Of a DNA stretch of 64,000 bases, positions 32,808-40,776 are shown one piece after another (within the stretch, counting starts at the first letter, position 1; each line of letters starts with the position of its first letter). The DNA comes from Paenibacillus tyrphae (GTDB lineage Bacteria > Bacillota > Bacilli > Paenibacillales > NBRC-103111). The notes under the pieces are model-generated. The model was given only the letters and a program-made list of their open reading frames with translations. It was not told where the DNA came from and searched no databases. A program made the translations under genes and the position numbers. The DNA is taken from positions 1-64,000 of the forward strand of contig NZ_JNVM01000005.1 in assembly GCF_000722545.1 (NCBI RefSeq), given 5' to 3'.

Positions 32808-32846
32808 ATGAAAATAAAGCGTCCCGTTTATTTCAATAATGCTTGA
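32808..32846 (+). CDS. 12-codon leader ORF overlapping the HEPN-like gene
   Basis: ATG 32808 sits 6 bases after GGAGGG, the best ribosome binding site in this leader; it encodes MKIKRPVYFNNA and stops at TGA 32844-32846. The stop overlaps the ATG of the HEPN-like gene at 32839, which has no ribosome binding site. Translation of the second gene may depend on reinitiation after the leader. The size makes it uncertain as a functional peptide. Confidence 0.5.
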   Translation: MKIKRPVYFNNA

Positions 32847-33261
32847 AACGAATTCGCACAATAGGCATGAAAAGTCGCAACAGTTGATGGAACTGGCTTT
32901 ACTTTTCTTTCAACGTGAATTGTACAGGCAAAGCGTTTTACTTGCCGATGAGGCTTTAAAAACCATGCTTCAAGCAGTGTACATAAAAATAAACGGAACC
33001 TTACCCTCATCGCAGCTTTCAGTCGGGGATCTGATCCAGCATGTCCGGTCCTATGTTAAGCTTGACTTAGATTCAGAATTGTTTTTAATCAATGTTCACT
33101 TGTTCTTTTGTTCTGAATATGATCGGTCTGCTTATTTACCAGTTATGGAAGTGGTCTCGAAGGTGCTGGTTAAAGCCGATGCTATTTTGTATCGCATGTC
33201 GTTAATGACAGCAGAAGAGCGTGAGGGCGGATATCGCTTTGTTTTTCAACAGGGGATATGA
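32839..33261 (+). CDS. HEPN-like helical protein
   Basis: A 140-residue all-helical protein. The pattern LALLFFQRELYRQSVLLADE and ALKTMLQAVYIK followed by LSVGDLIQHVRSYV and a C-terminal VMEVVSKVLVKADAILYRM resembles HEPN domains of the nucleotidyltransferase-associated type (a Y-x-x-A/S-x-x-A/L-x-x-ALK core helix). The RNase motif R-x4-6-H is not visible, so a non-catalytic, partner-binding HEPN is more likely. It is controlled by a promoter with repeated operator-like sites and is divergent from an XRE regulator. No nucleotidyltransferase gene is adjacent. Fold assignment is tentative. Confidence 0.5.
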   Translation: MLETNSHNRHEKSQQLMELALLFFQRELYRQSVLLADEALKTMLQAVYIKINGTLPSSQLSVGDLIQHVRSYVKLDLDSELFLINVHLFFCSEYDRSAYLPVMEVVSKVLVKADAILYRMSLMTAEEREGGYRFVFQQGI

Positions 33262-33448
33262 AGGGAAACGGAGAATATCGATTCTTCCAAGTTCAGAGCA
33301 GGATGTTCCGGAAGGCTGCGATTCTTCCCCCACCGCTTCGAAATGCGGGATCCCACCATCCTCCATTTTCCAGCAGGGCTTAGGACTAGTAACCGGTTTC
33401 AACTTGTGCCATAATTACTAGCAAACGATTGTTCGGGGGCTGGGGGAC
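33262..33448. other. Intergenic spacer before the YesM-type kinase
   Basis: No gene seen. The only notable signals are a G-rich ribosome binding site (GGGGGCTGGGGGAC) directly before the kinase ATG and a possible TATA-like -10 around 33408-33413. No clear hairpin. Confidence 0.4.
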
Positions 33449-35266
33449 ATGGCGAACTGGATACGCAAGCTTAAGAACAACCTGCTGGGAACCAGCCTGC
33501 AAACCAAGCTGCTTTTGGCGGTATTGCCGCTTGCCATTATTCCACTCGCTGTTTTGGGAACGTTTTCATACCATAAATCGGCGCAGGTCGTACAGCAGCA
33601 GGTATGCCAGACCATTCTGGAAAGCTTGTCGCAAGTGAATTACAGCTTGGACTATTTTGTAAAAGATATCGAGCAGCTCACGATGTACATCTACAGCAGC
33701 CGCGACATTCAGGACGTGCTGTCCAAGTCGGCGGACCGGTCGCTTGCGGAGAAGCACCAGGACAAGCAGAAGGTGGGCGAGGTGCTGGACACGTTTCTCG
33801 GATTCAAGAACTGGGACATTTCCATTTATTTGCTGGGGGAAAACGGGGACCGTTATTTTACCGGCGATCTGCTGCCCGGGGCTTATGACGATTACAACGC
33901 CTCCTGGGGGCTTTTCCGGAAAATGAGGCTCGCGGGCGGCAATGTCGTCTGGGATACGCATTACAGCATGAAGAAGACGGACGATTTCGGCATCGTACTC
34001 AGCAGCGGCCGGCTTCTGAAGCGGGTCGATACGAACGCGCCGCTGGGCTATTTGGTCGTAGACATGATGGAAAATGCGCTCGCCGACAAGTACAAAAAAG
34101 CCCATTTACAGCCGGGCGGACAGATGCTGCTGCTGGACCGCAACGGCTACATCATCTCAAGCACGCCGTCCAAGCACAAGGTCGGGACGAAGCTGGAGGA
34201 GCCGTTTGTGGACCGGGTGCTTGCGGGCGGCAAAGGCTTCTTCGAGCAGAGCGGCGAAGGAACGCCGCCTGTCATGGTCGTGTACGATACGTCGGAGGTG
34301 ACCGGCTTCAAGCTGGTGAACGTGCTGCCGGTGGCGGCGCTGACGCAGGAAAGCAGCAGCATCCGCAATCTGACCTTGCTGGTCATCGCCGTCGGCGCTG
34401 CGGTTTCGTGCGTGCTGGCTTACCTGCTGTCCGTGAACATCACCCATCCGCTGCGCAAGCTGAAATCGCTGATGCGTACGGTGGAAACGGGCAATCTGGA
34501 CGTCGCCTTTCCGACGAAGTACAAGGACGAGGTTGGGCAGCTCGGCCGCAGCTTCAATGCGATGGTGCAGCGCATCAAGCAGTTGATCGACGAAGTGTAC
34601 AAAAAGCAGCTCATGCTCCAGGAAGCGGAGATCCGGGCAATTCAGGCGCAGTTCAATCCGCATTTTCTGTACAATGCGCTTGATTCCATCAACTGGATGG
34701 CTCGCATTCATAAGCTCGATCACATTAGCCGGACCGTCGTCTCGCTCGGCGAGCTGCTCCGGTTCAGCATCCGCAAAGGGCAGGCGCTCATCCCTGTGCG
34801 CGAGGATATGCAGCAAATTCGCAATTTTCTTACGATCCAGCAGATGCGCTACGGGGACAAGCTGGAGGTGCATATCGAGCTGGACGAGGAGGTCGAGCGG
34901 CTCTACACGCTGAAGCTGATGCTGCAGCCGATTGTGGAAAATGCGATCACGCACGGGCTTGAAATGAAGCGGGGCCTGGGGCGGCTCTTGATTACCGGCA
35001 AGGTGGTGGGGGAGCGGGTCCGCTTTGAAGTGCGCGACGACGGCGTCGGCATCCCGCAGGAGAAGCTTGAACGCATCACGTCGGGGCAGTTTGTGTCGGC
35101 CGACGAGCGGAAAACGGGGATCGGCTTGGAAAATGTAAAAAAGCGGCTGCAGCTCTATTTCGGAGACCGCTATGTATTGAGCCTTGCCAGCCAGCCGCAG
35201 CAGGGGACGACAACGATTATCGAGATTCCGATCATTCGGACGCCGGGGGAGGATACGCATGTATAA
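33449..35266 (+). CDS. YesM-type sensor histidine kinase
   Basis: A 605-residue membrane kinase. First membrane segment at about residues 20-40 (LLLAVLPLAIIPLAVLGTFS), an extracellular Cache-like sensor domain (about 45-300), second segment near 310-330 (LLVIAVGAAVSCVLAYLLS), HAMP domain (about 332-384), His_kinase domain with the phosphorylated His405 in QFNPHFLYNALDSI, and an ATPase domain with PIVENAITHG and DDGVGIP. The short His_kinase/HATPase arrangement is that of the LytS/YesM group, usually sensing sugars or their binding proteins. Its stop overlaps the start of the partner regulator by 8 bases. No transporter gene is adjacent. Confidence 0.92.
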   Translation: MANWIRKLKNNLLGTSLQTKLLLAVLPLAIIPLAVLGTFSYHKSAQVVQQQVCQTILESLSQVNYSLDYFVKDIEQLTMYIYSSRDIQDVLSKSADRSLAEKHQDKQKVGEVLDTFLGFKNWDISIYLLGENGDRYFTGDLLPGAYDDYNASWGLFRKMRLAGGNVVWDTHYSMKKTDDFGIVLSSGRLLKRVDTNAPLGYLVVDMMENALADKYKKAHLQPGGQMLLLDRNGYIISSTPSKHKVGTKLEEPFVDRVLAGGKGFFEQSGEGTPPVMVVYDTSEVTGFKLVNVLPVAALTQESSSIRNLTLLVIAVGAAVSCVLAYLLSVNITHPLRKLKSLMRTVETGNLDVAFPTKYKDEVGQLGRSFNAMVQRIKQLIDEVYKKQLMLQEAEIRAIQAQFNPHFLYNALDSINWMARIHKLDHISRTVVSLGELLRFSIRKGQALIPVREDMQQIRNFLTIQQMRYGDKLEVHIELDEEVERLYTLKLMLQPIVENAITHGLEMKRGLGRLLITGKVVGERVRFEVRDDGVGIPQEKLERITSGQFVSADERKTGIGLENVKKRLQLYFGDRYVLSLASQPQQGTTTIIEIPIIRTPGEDTHV

Positions 35267-36848
35267 GGTGCTCATCGTGGAGGACGAATGGCTCGTTCGG
35301 GAAGGGCTTAAGCACACGATCGACTGGGAGGACGTCGGCTGCCGCATCATGGGTGAAGCGTCCGATGGCGAGACGGCGCTCCGGCTGATGGAGGAGGAGA
35401 CGCCGGATATTGTGCTCACGGATATCCGGATGCCGGAGATGGACGGCATTCAGCTTGCCACGGAAATTGCGTCCCGGTATCCGGGGATGAAGGTCGTATT
35501 TTTGACCGGCTTTGACGAATTCGCGTACGCCCAGCAGGCGATCAAGCTGGGAGCCGCGGATTACGTGCTGAAGCCGACGAATCCGGACGAGCTGACGCAG
35601 CTGATGGGGCGCATGGCGGCCAAGCTGGACGAGGAGCGGCAACAGCGGACGGAGCGGGAGCGCATGGAGCACAAGCTGGCGTTCGGCCAGCCGCTGATCG
35701 TCGAGAAGATGCTGTACGACTTGATGCTGGACCATGCGGGAGCGATGGAGCAGGAGCTGTTTCTGGAATACGCGGCCGAGCAAGGGGAGGTATTGGACGC
35801 GTTCCGCGTTGCCTTGCTCTATGCGGAGCCGTCCCCAGGTGAATCCGCGCCGCCGGGCGAGCTGTATCGGAGCATCGCCGCCTGGAGCTCCGGCCTGTCG
35901 TCGTATCCGCTTGTGCGCATGAACGATGCCAAATATGCGCTATTGTTGGACCGGGAAGCGGAGCGCGGGGAGCTGCACCGGCTGCTGAACGTGGTTCGTC
36001 TTAGCGCATCGCAAGGTTCGCAGCGGCAGCTGGTGCTTGGGGTCAGCGGGCGGCACAACCGCCTGGATCAGGTTCCGGCTGCGTTCCAGCAAGCGACGCA
36101 CGCCTTGGTGACGTCGTTCTTCTGGGGCGGGGAACGGATCGCCTGGTTCGAGGATACGGAACGGCTCGCGGCAGAGGTGCCGGCGCTGCCCGGCTTGCTG
36201 GAGGAGCTGATTGAGGCGGTCAAGTGGGGAACCGAAGCGTCCATCCGGGCGAAAAGCCAAGCTTGCTTCACATGGATCGTGCAGCAGCACCCGACGAACG
36301 AGTTGGAGGCGAGAAAAGCGTTTTTTGGCTGGGTCGTATCGCTCTACACCATGCTGCTTCACGAGGACGAGCTGCGACTCATCGTGCAGGATTCCGCCCT
36401 TTTGTTGACCTCTCTGGACCGGACGGTCCGGCTGGAAGACGGGCTGGAACGGCTGAACGGGATGCTGCTTTCCTGGAGCGTGCGTTATCAGGAACAAACG
36501 AAGCTGCAGTCGAGAAGCGGATTCGAGGAGATCGAGGACTACATCGGGCGGCATTACGCCGAAGACATCACGCTCCAGAGCATTGCGGAGCGCTGCAATA
36601 TGAGCGAGAGCTACTTTAGCCGCTTGTTCAAAAAGCAGGTCGGCACGAGCTTCGTCGATTATTTGACCGCCTTGCGGATGCGCCGGGCGAAAGAGCTGCT
36701 CACGAACCCGCGGCTGAAAATATACGAGGTTGGGCTTCAGGCGGGCTATCAGGACTCGCGCTATTTCAGCCAAATTTTCCGCAAATACACCGGAGAAACG
36801 CCGACGGAGTTCCGCAAGCGGCTCGGGATCCCGAACGTTCCGATTTGA
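35259..36848 (+). CDS. YesN-type response regulator with AraC DNA-binding domain
   Basis: A 529-residue regulator, partner of the upstream kinase. The receiver (1-120) has VEDEW, phospho-acceptor Asp55 (VLTDIRMPEMDG) and Lys105 (VLKPTN). A middle region of about 300 residues of weak similarity follows, then an AraC/XylS DNA-binding domain (about 425-525) with ERCNMSESYFSRLFKKQVG and GYQDSRYFSQIFRKYTG. ATG 35259 lies inside the end of the kinase gene, so the two are coupled. Target genes are not adjacent in the same orientation: the next gene is a convergent LysR gene. Confidence 0.92.
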   Translation: MYKVLIVEDEWLVREGLKHTIDWEDVGCRIMGEASDGETALRLMEEETPDIVLTDIRMPEMDGIQLATEIASRYPGMKVVFLTGFDEFAYAQQAIKLGAADYVLKPTNPDELTQLMGRMAAKLDEERQQRTERERMEHKLAFGQPLIVEKMLYDLMLDHAGAMEQELFLEYAAEQGEVLDAFRVALLYAEPSPGESAPPGELYRSIAAWSSGLSSYPLVRMNDAKYALLLDREAERGELHRLLNVVRLSASQGSQRQLVLGVSGRHNRLDQVPAAFQQATHALVTSFFWGGERIAWFEDTERLAAEVPALPGLLEELIEAVKWGTEASIRAKSQACFTWIVQQHPTNELEARKAFFGWVVSLYTMLLHEDELRLIVQDSALLLTSLDRTVRLEDGLERLNGMLLSWSVRYQEQTKLQSRSGFEEIEDYIGRHYAEDITLQSIAERCNMSESYFSRLFKKQVGTSFVDYLTALRMRRAKELLTNPRLKIYEVGLQAGYQDSRYFSQIFRKYTGETPTEFRKRLGIPNVPI

Positions 36849-36902
36849 ATGTTTCGCATGGCAGCGTGAGGCCGCCGGGCGCCCATGGTCTTGGTGGCCA
36901 CG

Positions 36903-37745
36903 TTAATCTGCCGACAACAAAAAGCTGCTTAGCTGTATTCCAAGCTTGCCGCTCTTCGCGGCTAAGGAGACGGATCTTTTAAAATCCACAATCGGCAGAG
37001 CAAAAAGATTAAGATGGCCTATGTTCTTGGCGACGATTTCAGGCACAATCGCAAATCCCATGCCGGCCATAACATAGCCAAATATAAAATCTCCGAAGGA
37101 TACTTCATTCACGATATGGGGTTTGTGCCCGAGCGCCTCCATTTGCCCATGAATATGGCTCCGTGTATCGCATGGAGCTTGATGGACAATGAGCGGCTCG
37201 CCGCACAGGTCGGAAAGGGTTACGCTTGTTTTCGACCGAAAACGATGGTCAATCGAAAATACCGCATGATAACATTCCGTAAACAATTCATAGTGCCACA
37301 CCGAATCGTCGGTATATAGTGTATCCACCAACACGGAATCAAGTCTTCCTTCCTTCAGCGATTGTAATAGGTCCCCGGATGTGTTTTGAATCATTAATGT
37401 ATGAGAGTGTTGTAAGGCTTTTATTCTCGAAGGCAGGTAGTAAGTAGCCAGACTGGGAAGGCTTCCGAGCGCCAGTTGATCCGTTTGCCGATATTGTCGC
37501 AGTTCCCGCCGAATCGAGGCCAAATCGGAAATAACCGGAACAATTCTCGTATAGAAGCGTTCGCCCGCTTCGGTAAGCTCGATCCCGCCGGACGTTCGAT
37601 AGAACAAGGTCACATCCAGATCATGCTCCAGATTCCGAATATGCTTGCTTAAAGCCGGTTGCGTAAGATTGAGCTCTTTTGAGGCCTTGGAAAAGCTTTT
37701 TAACTTAGCCGCTTCGGCAAAACTGTGCAGCCACTCCGTATTCAT
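36903..37745 (-). CDS. LysR-family transcriptional regulator
   Basis: A 280-residue LysR protein. The N-terminal winged helix has the usual FAEAAKLKSFSKASKELNLT and QPALSKHIRNLEHDL; the rest is a periplasmic-binding-like effector domain, somewhat shorter than the usual 290-300 residues. It is divergent from an MFS gene, and the shared 183-base spacer has palindromes of the T-N11-A kind. It most likely activates or represses that exporter in response to a small molecule. Confidence 0.9.
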   Translation of the reverse strand: MNTEWLHSFAEAAKLKSFSKASKELNLTQPALSKHIRNLEHDLDVTLFYRTSGGIELTEAGERFYTRIVPVISDLASIRRELRQYRQTDQLALGSLPSLATYYLPSRIKALQHSHTLMIQNTSGDLLQSLKEGRLDSVLVDTLYTDDSVWHYELFTECYHAVFSIDHRFRSKTSVTLSDLCGEPLIVHQAPCDTRSHIHGQMEALGHKPHIVNEVSFGDFIFGYVMAGMGFAIVPEIVAKNIGHLNLFALPIVDFKRSVSLAAKSGKLGIQLSSFLLSAD

Positions 37746-37760
37746 CGATTTTCATCCTCC

Positions 37761-37865
37761 ATAACGATACGTTATATCCCTATAGCATAACGATTGTTCT
37801 GTATGCCTTGAAGGTATGGTACCTTTTATAGTGATCCGATCTTCTTAATCATAACATAACGTTAT
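37761..37865. promoter_or_regulatory. LysR operator region with ATAACG/CGTTAT palindromes
   Basis: ATAACG-N3-CGTTAT lies at 37761-37775, just before the lysR start, and ATAACGTTAT at 37856-37865 on the MFS side. A further pair, CCCTATAGCATAACG (37778-37792) and CATAACGTTATAGGG (37855-37869), is inverted across the spacer. Repeated sites on both sides of a divergent spacer are typical for LysR control with looping. Confidence 0.6.
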
Positions 37866-37928
37866 AGGGTTCGGTCTACGGGAATCCAATCCACTATAAC
37901 GGATCGGTGCTAGAAAAGGAGGATAACG

Positions 37929-39098
37929 ATGAACAAGGTTCTGCTTCTTACCATAGGCATGTTTGCTCTTGGATTTGATGCTTACGTGGTTGCAGGCTTG
38001 CTGCCCGATATCGGCGCAACGTTTCACAAAAGCAATTCTCAGGTAGGACAAGCCGTGAGCGCTTTTACTTTATGCTACGCGCTGGCAGCTCCAATCTTTG
38101 CGACGCTGTTGGCAGGAAAATCCGTTCGGAAAAGTTTAATCTTTGCGCTTGCCGTATTCTCGGTTGGAAATGCAGCTAGCGCTCTCGCTCCTAATTTTTC
38201 GCTGCTGCTTATCGCACGGGCCGTGGCAGGGATCGGAGCCGGTCTGTTTTCCCCTTTGGCTTCGGTTGCTGCGGCATCTCTGGTTTCCGCGCAAAAACGC
38301 GGCCGGGCGCTCGGGATGATTCTGGGGGGAATGAGTACAGGAACGGTTATAGGCGTTCCAATCGGGTTGTTCGCTGCCGAAAAAATAGGATGGCAAGGAA
38401 CGCTTTGGCTCATTACCGTCATTGGTCTTGGTGCCATGATTGGAATTTTATTGTTTTTTCCGAACTTTTTGGCCGCGGCTCCGCCGTCCTTGCGCCAACG
38501 TGCCGCGATGCTGACCGATAAAAAGGTATTGGCGATCGTCGGGATTACCTTTCTGGCCAGTATTGCGAGCCTAGGTCTTTATACGTATCTCTCTGCCGTC
38601 TTGTATGAACTCGATGGGATTGCCAATGCCGCCCCCTATCTGTGGGCTTGGGGCATAGGCGGAGTTGCGGGAAGCTTTACCATAGGATTTCTGATCGACC
38701 GAACGAGCCATCCGGCGCGGCTTATGGCCGGACTTCTGTCCATCTTGGCCTTGGCCATGTTTTGCATCCCCTTCGCGCTTAAAATTTCCGTGCTGGGCTT
38801 TCTGCCTTTTCTCTTATGGGGAGCGGCCGCATGGGCTTCGTTAGCCCCGCAGCAGCATGCCTTGCTTCATGCACAGCGCGATCACGCTGAAGCGGTTGTC
38901 GCCTTGAACAGTTCAGCGAATTATTTAGGGAGCGCCGTGGGCTCATTTGCCGGAGGCGTTGCCTTGTTCGCGGGTTTTCATCCGTCCTTTCTTCCTTTTG
39001 CTGCGGGAAGCTTGATCTTGCTGGCCGTTCTCGGACAACTAAGAATAATTGCGTCCGCACGTGCAGCCGCGGCCAATTCTGCTCCTGCGCACCGATAA
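37929..39098 (+). CDS. MFS transporter, DHA1-type
   Basis: A 389-residue major facilitator protein with 12 predicted membrane segments. The first helix FALGFDAYVVAGLLPDIGAT, the loop GKSVRKS (motif A region) and the fifth-helix GGMSTGTVIGVPIGLFAAEK (motif C-like) are those of DHA1 drug or sugar exporters such as AraJ/YdhP/PbuE. ATG 37929 follows AGGAGG. The divergent LysR gene is its likely regulator. Substrate unknown. Confidence 0.88.
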   Translation: MNKVLLLTIGMFALGFDAYVVAGLLPDIGATFHKSNSQVGQAVSAFTLCYALAAPIFATLLAGKSVRKSLIFALAVFSVGNAASALAPNFSLLLIARAVAGIGAGLFSPLASVAAASLVSAQKRGRALGMILGGMSTGTVIGVPIGLFAAEKIGWQGTLWLITVIGLGAMIGILLFFPNFLAAAPPSLRQRAAMLTDKKVLAIVGITFLASIASLGLYTYLSAVLYELDGIANAAPYLWAWGIGGVAGSFTIGFLIDRTSHPARLMAGLLSILALAMFCIPFALKISVLGFLPFLLWGAAAWASLAPQQHALLHAQRDHAEAVVALNSSANYLGSAVGSFAGGVALFAGFHPSFLPFAAGSLILLAVLGQLRIIASARAAAANSAPAHR

Positions 39099-39123
39099 AC
39101 CGTCCATATCTATGGACGCAGAG

Positions 39124-39389
39124 TGTCGAGAAAGTGGTCTCCACTAATACAGAGGAACATGCGGAGGTGGGGTATGCACTGGAGGAGCGATAGCGTTCGC
39201 CTTTGTCCGCGGGAAATATCCGCTGCGAAGCGGCTTCAAATCAAAATTTCCTGCGGACCCGGGGTCCCCGCAAAGTACTCGGACTGAGCTTCCCTGATTT
39301 ACTTCACTTTGTGGGGTGGAGCAGCGACCGGAAGTGTATACCCCACCCCCTCGTATTACCTGTACTGCTCTCTGACCACTTTCTCGACA
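39124..39389. repeat. Palindromic intergenic element, copy 2
   Basis: A 266-bp element with a 16-bp perfect terminal inverted repeat: TGTCGAGAAAGTGGTC (39124-39139) and its complement (39374-39389). A second imperfect inverted stretch includes GGTGGGGTAT (39176 region) and ATACCCCACC. The core 39181-39326 is the reverse complement of the core at 19741-19883, with the blocks GCGTTCGCCTTTGTC, GGACCCGGGGTCCCC, CAAAGTACT and ACTTCACTTTGTGGGGTGG in matching order. No reading frame. It lies directly behind the MFS gene, before its terminator. Confidence 0.85.
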
Positions 39390-39394
39390 AGCTT

Positions 39395-39421
39395 AACCGT
39401 CCATACTCATGGACGGTTTTT
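39395..39421 (+). terminator. Terminator behind the MFS gene and repeat element
   Basis: AACCGTCCAT, 5-base loop and ATGGACGGTT followed by TTTC. An almost identical stem (CGTCCATATCTATGGACG, 39101-39118) without the T-run stands immediately after the MFS stop, on the other side of the repeat element. Confidence 0.75.
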
Positions 39422-39475
39422 CTGCTATGCTGCAAATTAGTGCAAAAAATTAAACAAAGAAGAAATTTCACCGCA

Positions 39476-39565
39476 TTGAGAGCGTTTACTTTAGCGATTA
39501 TAGTTAATAACAAGAACAAGAAATCCGGCGGGACACATCAAGCGAAGTTGACGAAAGCGCTTTTT
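39476..39565 (+). promoter_or_regulatory. Promoter of the Fbp/Afu-type transport operon, possible cre site
   Basis: TTGAGA (39476-39481), 17-base spacer and TATAGT (39499-39504) make a good sigma-A promoter. About 50 bases downstream GAAAGCGCTTT (39553-39563) is a palindrome close to a CcpA cre box, which would place the operon under catabolite repression by roadblock. Promoter fairly sure, cre tentative. Confidence 0.5.
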
Positions 39566-39633
39566 TACGAAAGCAAGGTCCCTTTGTCCCGGATTTCAAG
39601 CCATATCAAATATAAAACGGAGGGGTTCTACAG

Positions 39634-40692
39634 ATGAAAAAAGCGTTTACGGGCATTCTCGCCTCGCTGCTTCTGGTCACGACGCTGGCAGGCTGCGGCA
39701 CGGAGCAGGCGGCACCGCAAAAAACGGCATCCGGAGATGCGGGTACGAAAAACGAAGCGAAAAAAGGAGGCAAGCTGACGCTGTACTCGCCTAACGCCGC
39801 CGAAGTGAATAATCCGATCATCAAGGAATTCCAGGACCGCACGGGCATCGAGGTGCAGTTGATCTCCGGAGGCACGGGCGACTTGCTGAAGCGGGTGCAG
39901 GCGGAAGCGGTTTCCCCGCAGGGCGACGTGTTCTGGGCTGGCGGCGCCGACTCGCTGGAGGCGTACAAGAAATTTTTCGAGCCGTACAAAACGAAAGAAA
40001 ACGACAATCTGCTGCCGGAGTACATCGACAAAAACGGCGTATGGACGCCTTTCGCCGCGCTGCCGATGATCATCATGTACAACAAAGAGCTGGTGAAAGC
40101 GGGAGAAGAGCCGAAGAGCTGGAATGATCTGCTCGATCCGAAGTGGAAGGGCAAAATCGCTTACGCCGACCCGGCCAAATCCGGTTCGTCGTATACGCAG
40201 CTCGTGACGATGCTGACCGCTTTCGGCAAGGACGACAAGGGCTGGGACTTCGTCAAGAAGTTCGTGAAAAACCTGGACGGCAAAGTGCTGTCGGGCTCGG
40301 GCCTCGTATATAAAGGCGTCGCGGACAAAGAGTTCGCCATCGGCATCACCCTGGAGGAAGCGGCCCTTCGCTACGTGGAAGGCGGAGCCAAGGTAGGCAT
40401 CGTGTATCCGTCCGAAGGTACGTCCGCCGTACCGGACGGCGCGGCGATCATCAAGGGCGCGCCGAACATGGAGCAGGCGAAGCAGTTTATCGATTTCCTC
40501 GTCGGCAAAGACGTGCAGTCCCTGATTCAAAAAGAATTCAAGCGCCGCTCTGTCCGCAAGGATGCTGAGCCGATCCAAGGCATCGTCCAAACGAAGGACA
40601 TCAAGCTGGTCAACTACGACTTCGACTTCGCCGCGAGCAAGAAGGACGACAACATCAAGCACTTCTCCAAAATTATAACCGGCGCGGAATAA
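39634..40692 (+). CDS. Solute-binding lipoprotein of an Fbp/Afu-type ABC importer
   Basis: A 352-residue extracellular binding protein. The signal peptide ends in the lipobox LAGC (lipidated Cys about residue 21). The mature protein starts GKLTLYSPNAAEVNNPIIKE, the usual opening of the family that binds Fe(III), 2-aminoethylphosphonate, phosphoglycerate or sugar phosphates (FbpA, PhnS, PgtC, AfuA). The Tyr pair that chelates iron in FbpA is not evident, and the neighbouring sugar genes point to an organic phosphate or sugar phosphate. ATG 39634 follows CGGAGGG. An intergenic terminator follows, which would raise its expression over the membrane components. Confidence 0.85.
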   Translation: MKKAFTGILASLLLVTTLAGCGTEQAAPQKTASGDAGTKNEAKKGGKLTLYSPNAAEVNNPIIKEFQDRTGIEVQLISGGTGDLLKRVQAEAVSPQGDVFWAGGADSLEAYKKFFEPYKTKENDNLLPEYIDKNGVWTPFAALPMIIMYNKELVKAGEEPKSWNDLLDPKWKGKIAYADPAKSGSSYTQLVTMLTAFGKDDKGWDFVKKFVKNLDGKVLSGSGLVYKGVADKEFAIGITLEEAALRYVEGGAKVGIVYPSEGTSAVPDGAAIIKGAPNMEQAKQFIDFLVGKDVQSLIQKEFKRRSVRKDAEPIQGIVQTKDIKLVNYDFDFAASKKDDNIKHFSKIITGAE

Positions 40693-40711
40693 CGCAGTCC
40701 GCCTATGTTCT

Positions 40712-40756
40712 AAGGGTGCCTTTGACGATCGTCCGAAGAGGCGCCCTTTTTTTCCA
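40712..40756 (+). terminator. Intra-operon terminator (attenuator)
   Basis: AGGGTGCCT and AGGCGCCCT pair around a 17-base loop and are followed by TTTTTTTCC. The hairpin stands between the binding-protein gene and the ATPase gene, so only part of the transcription should continue. Confidence 0.8.
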
Positions 40757-40776
40757 AAGAAACGGAGGCCAGATCC

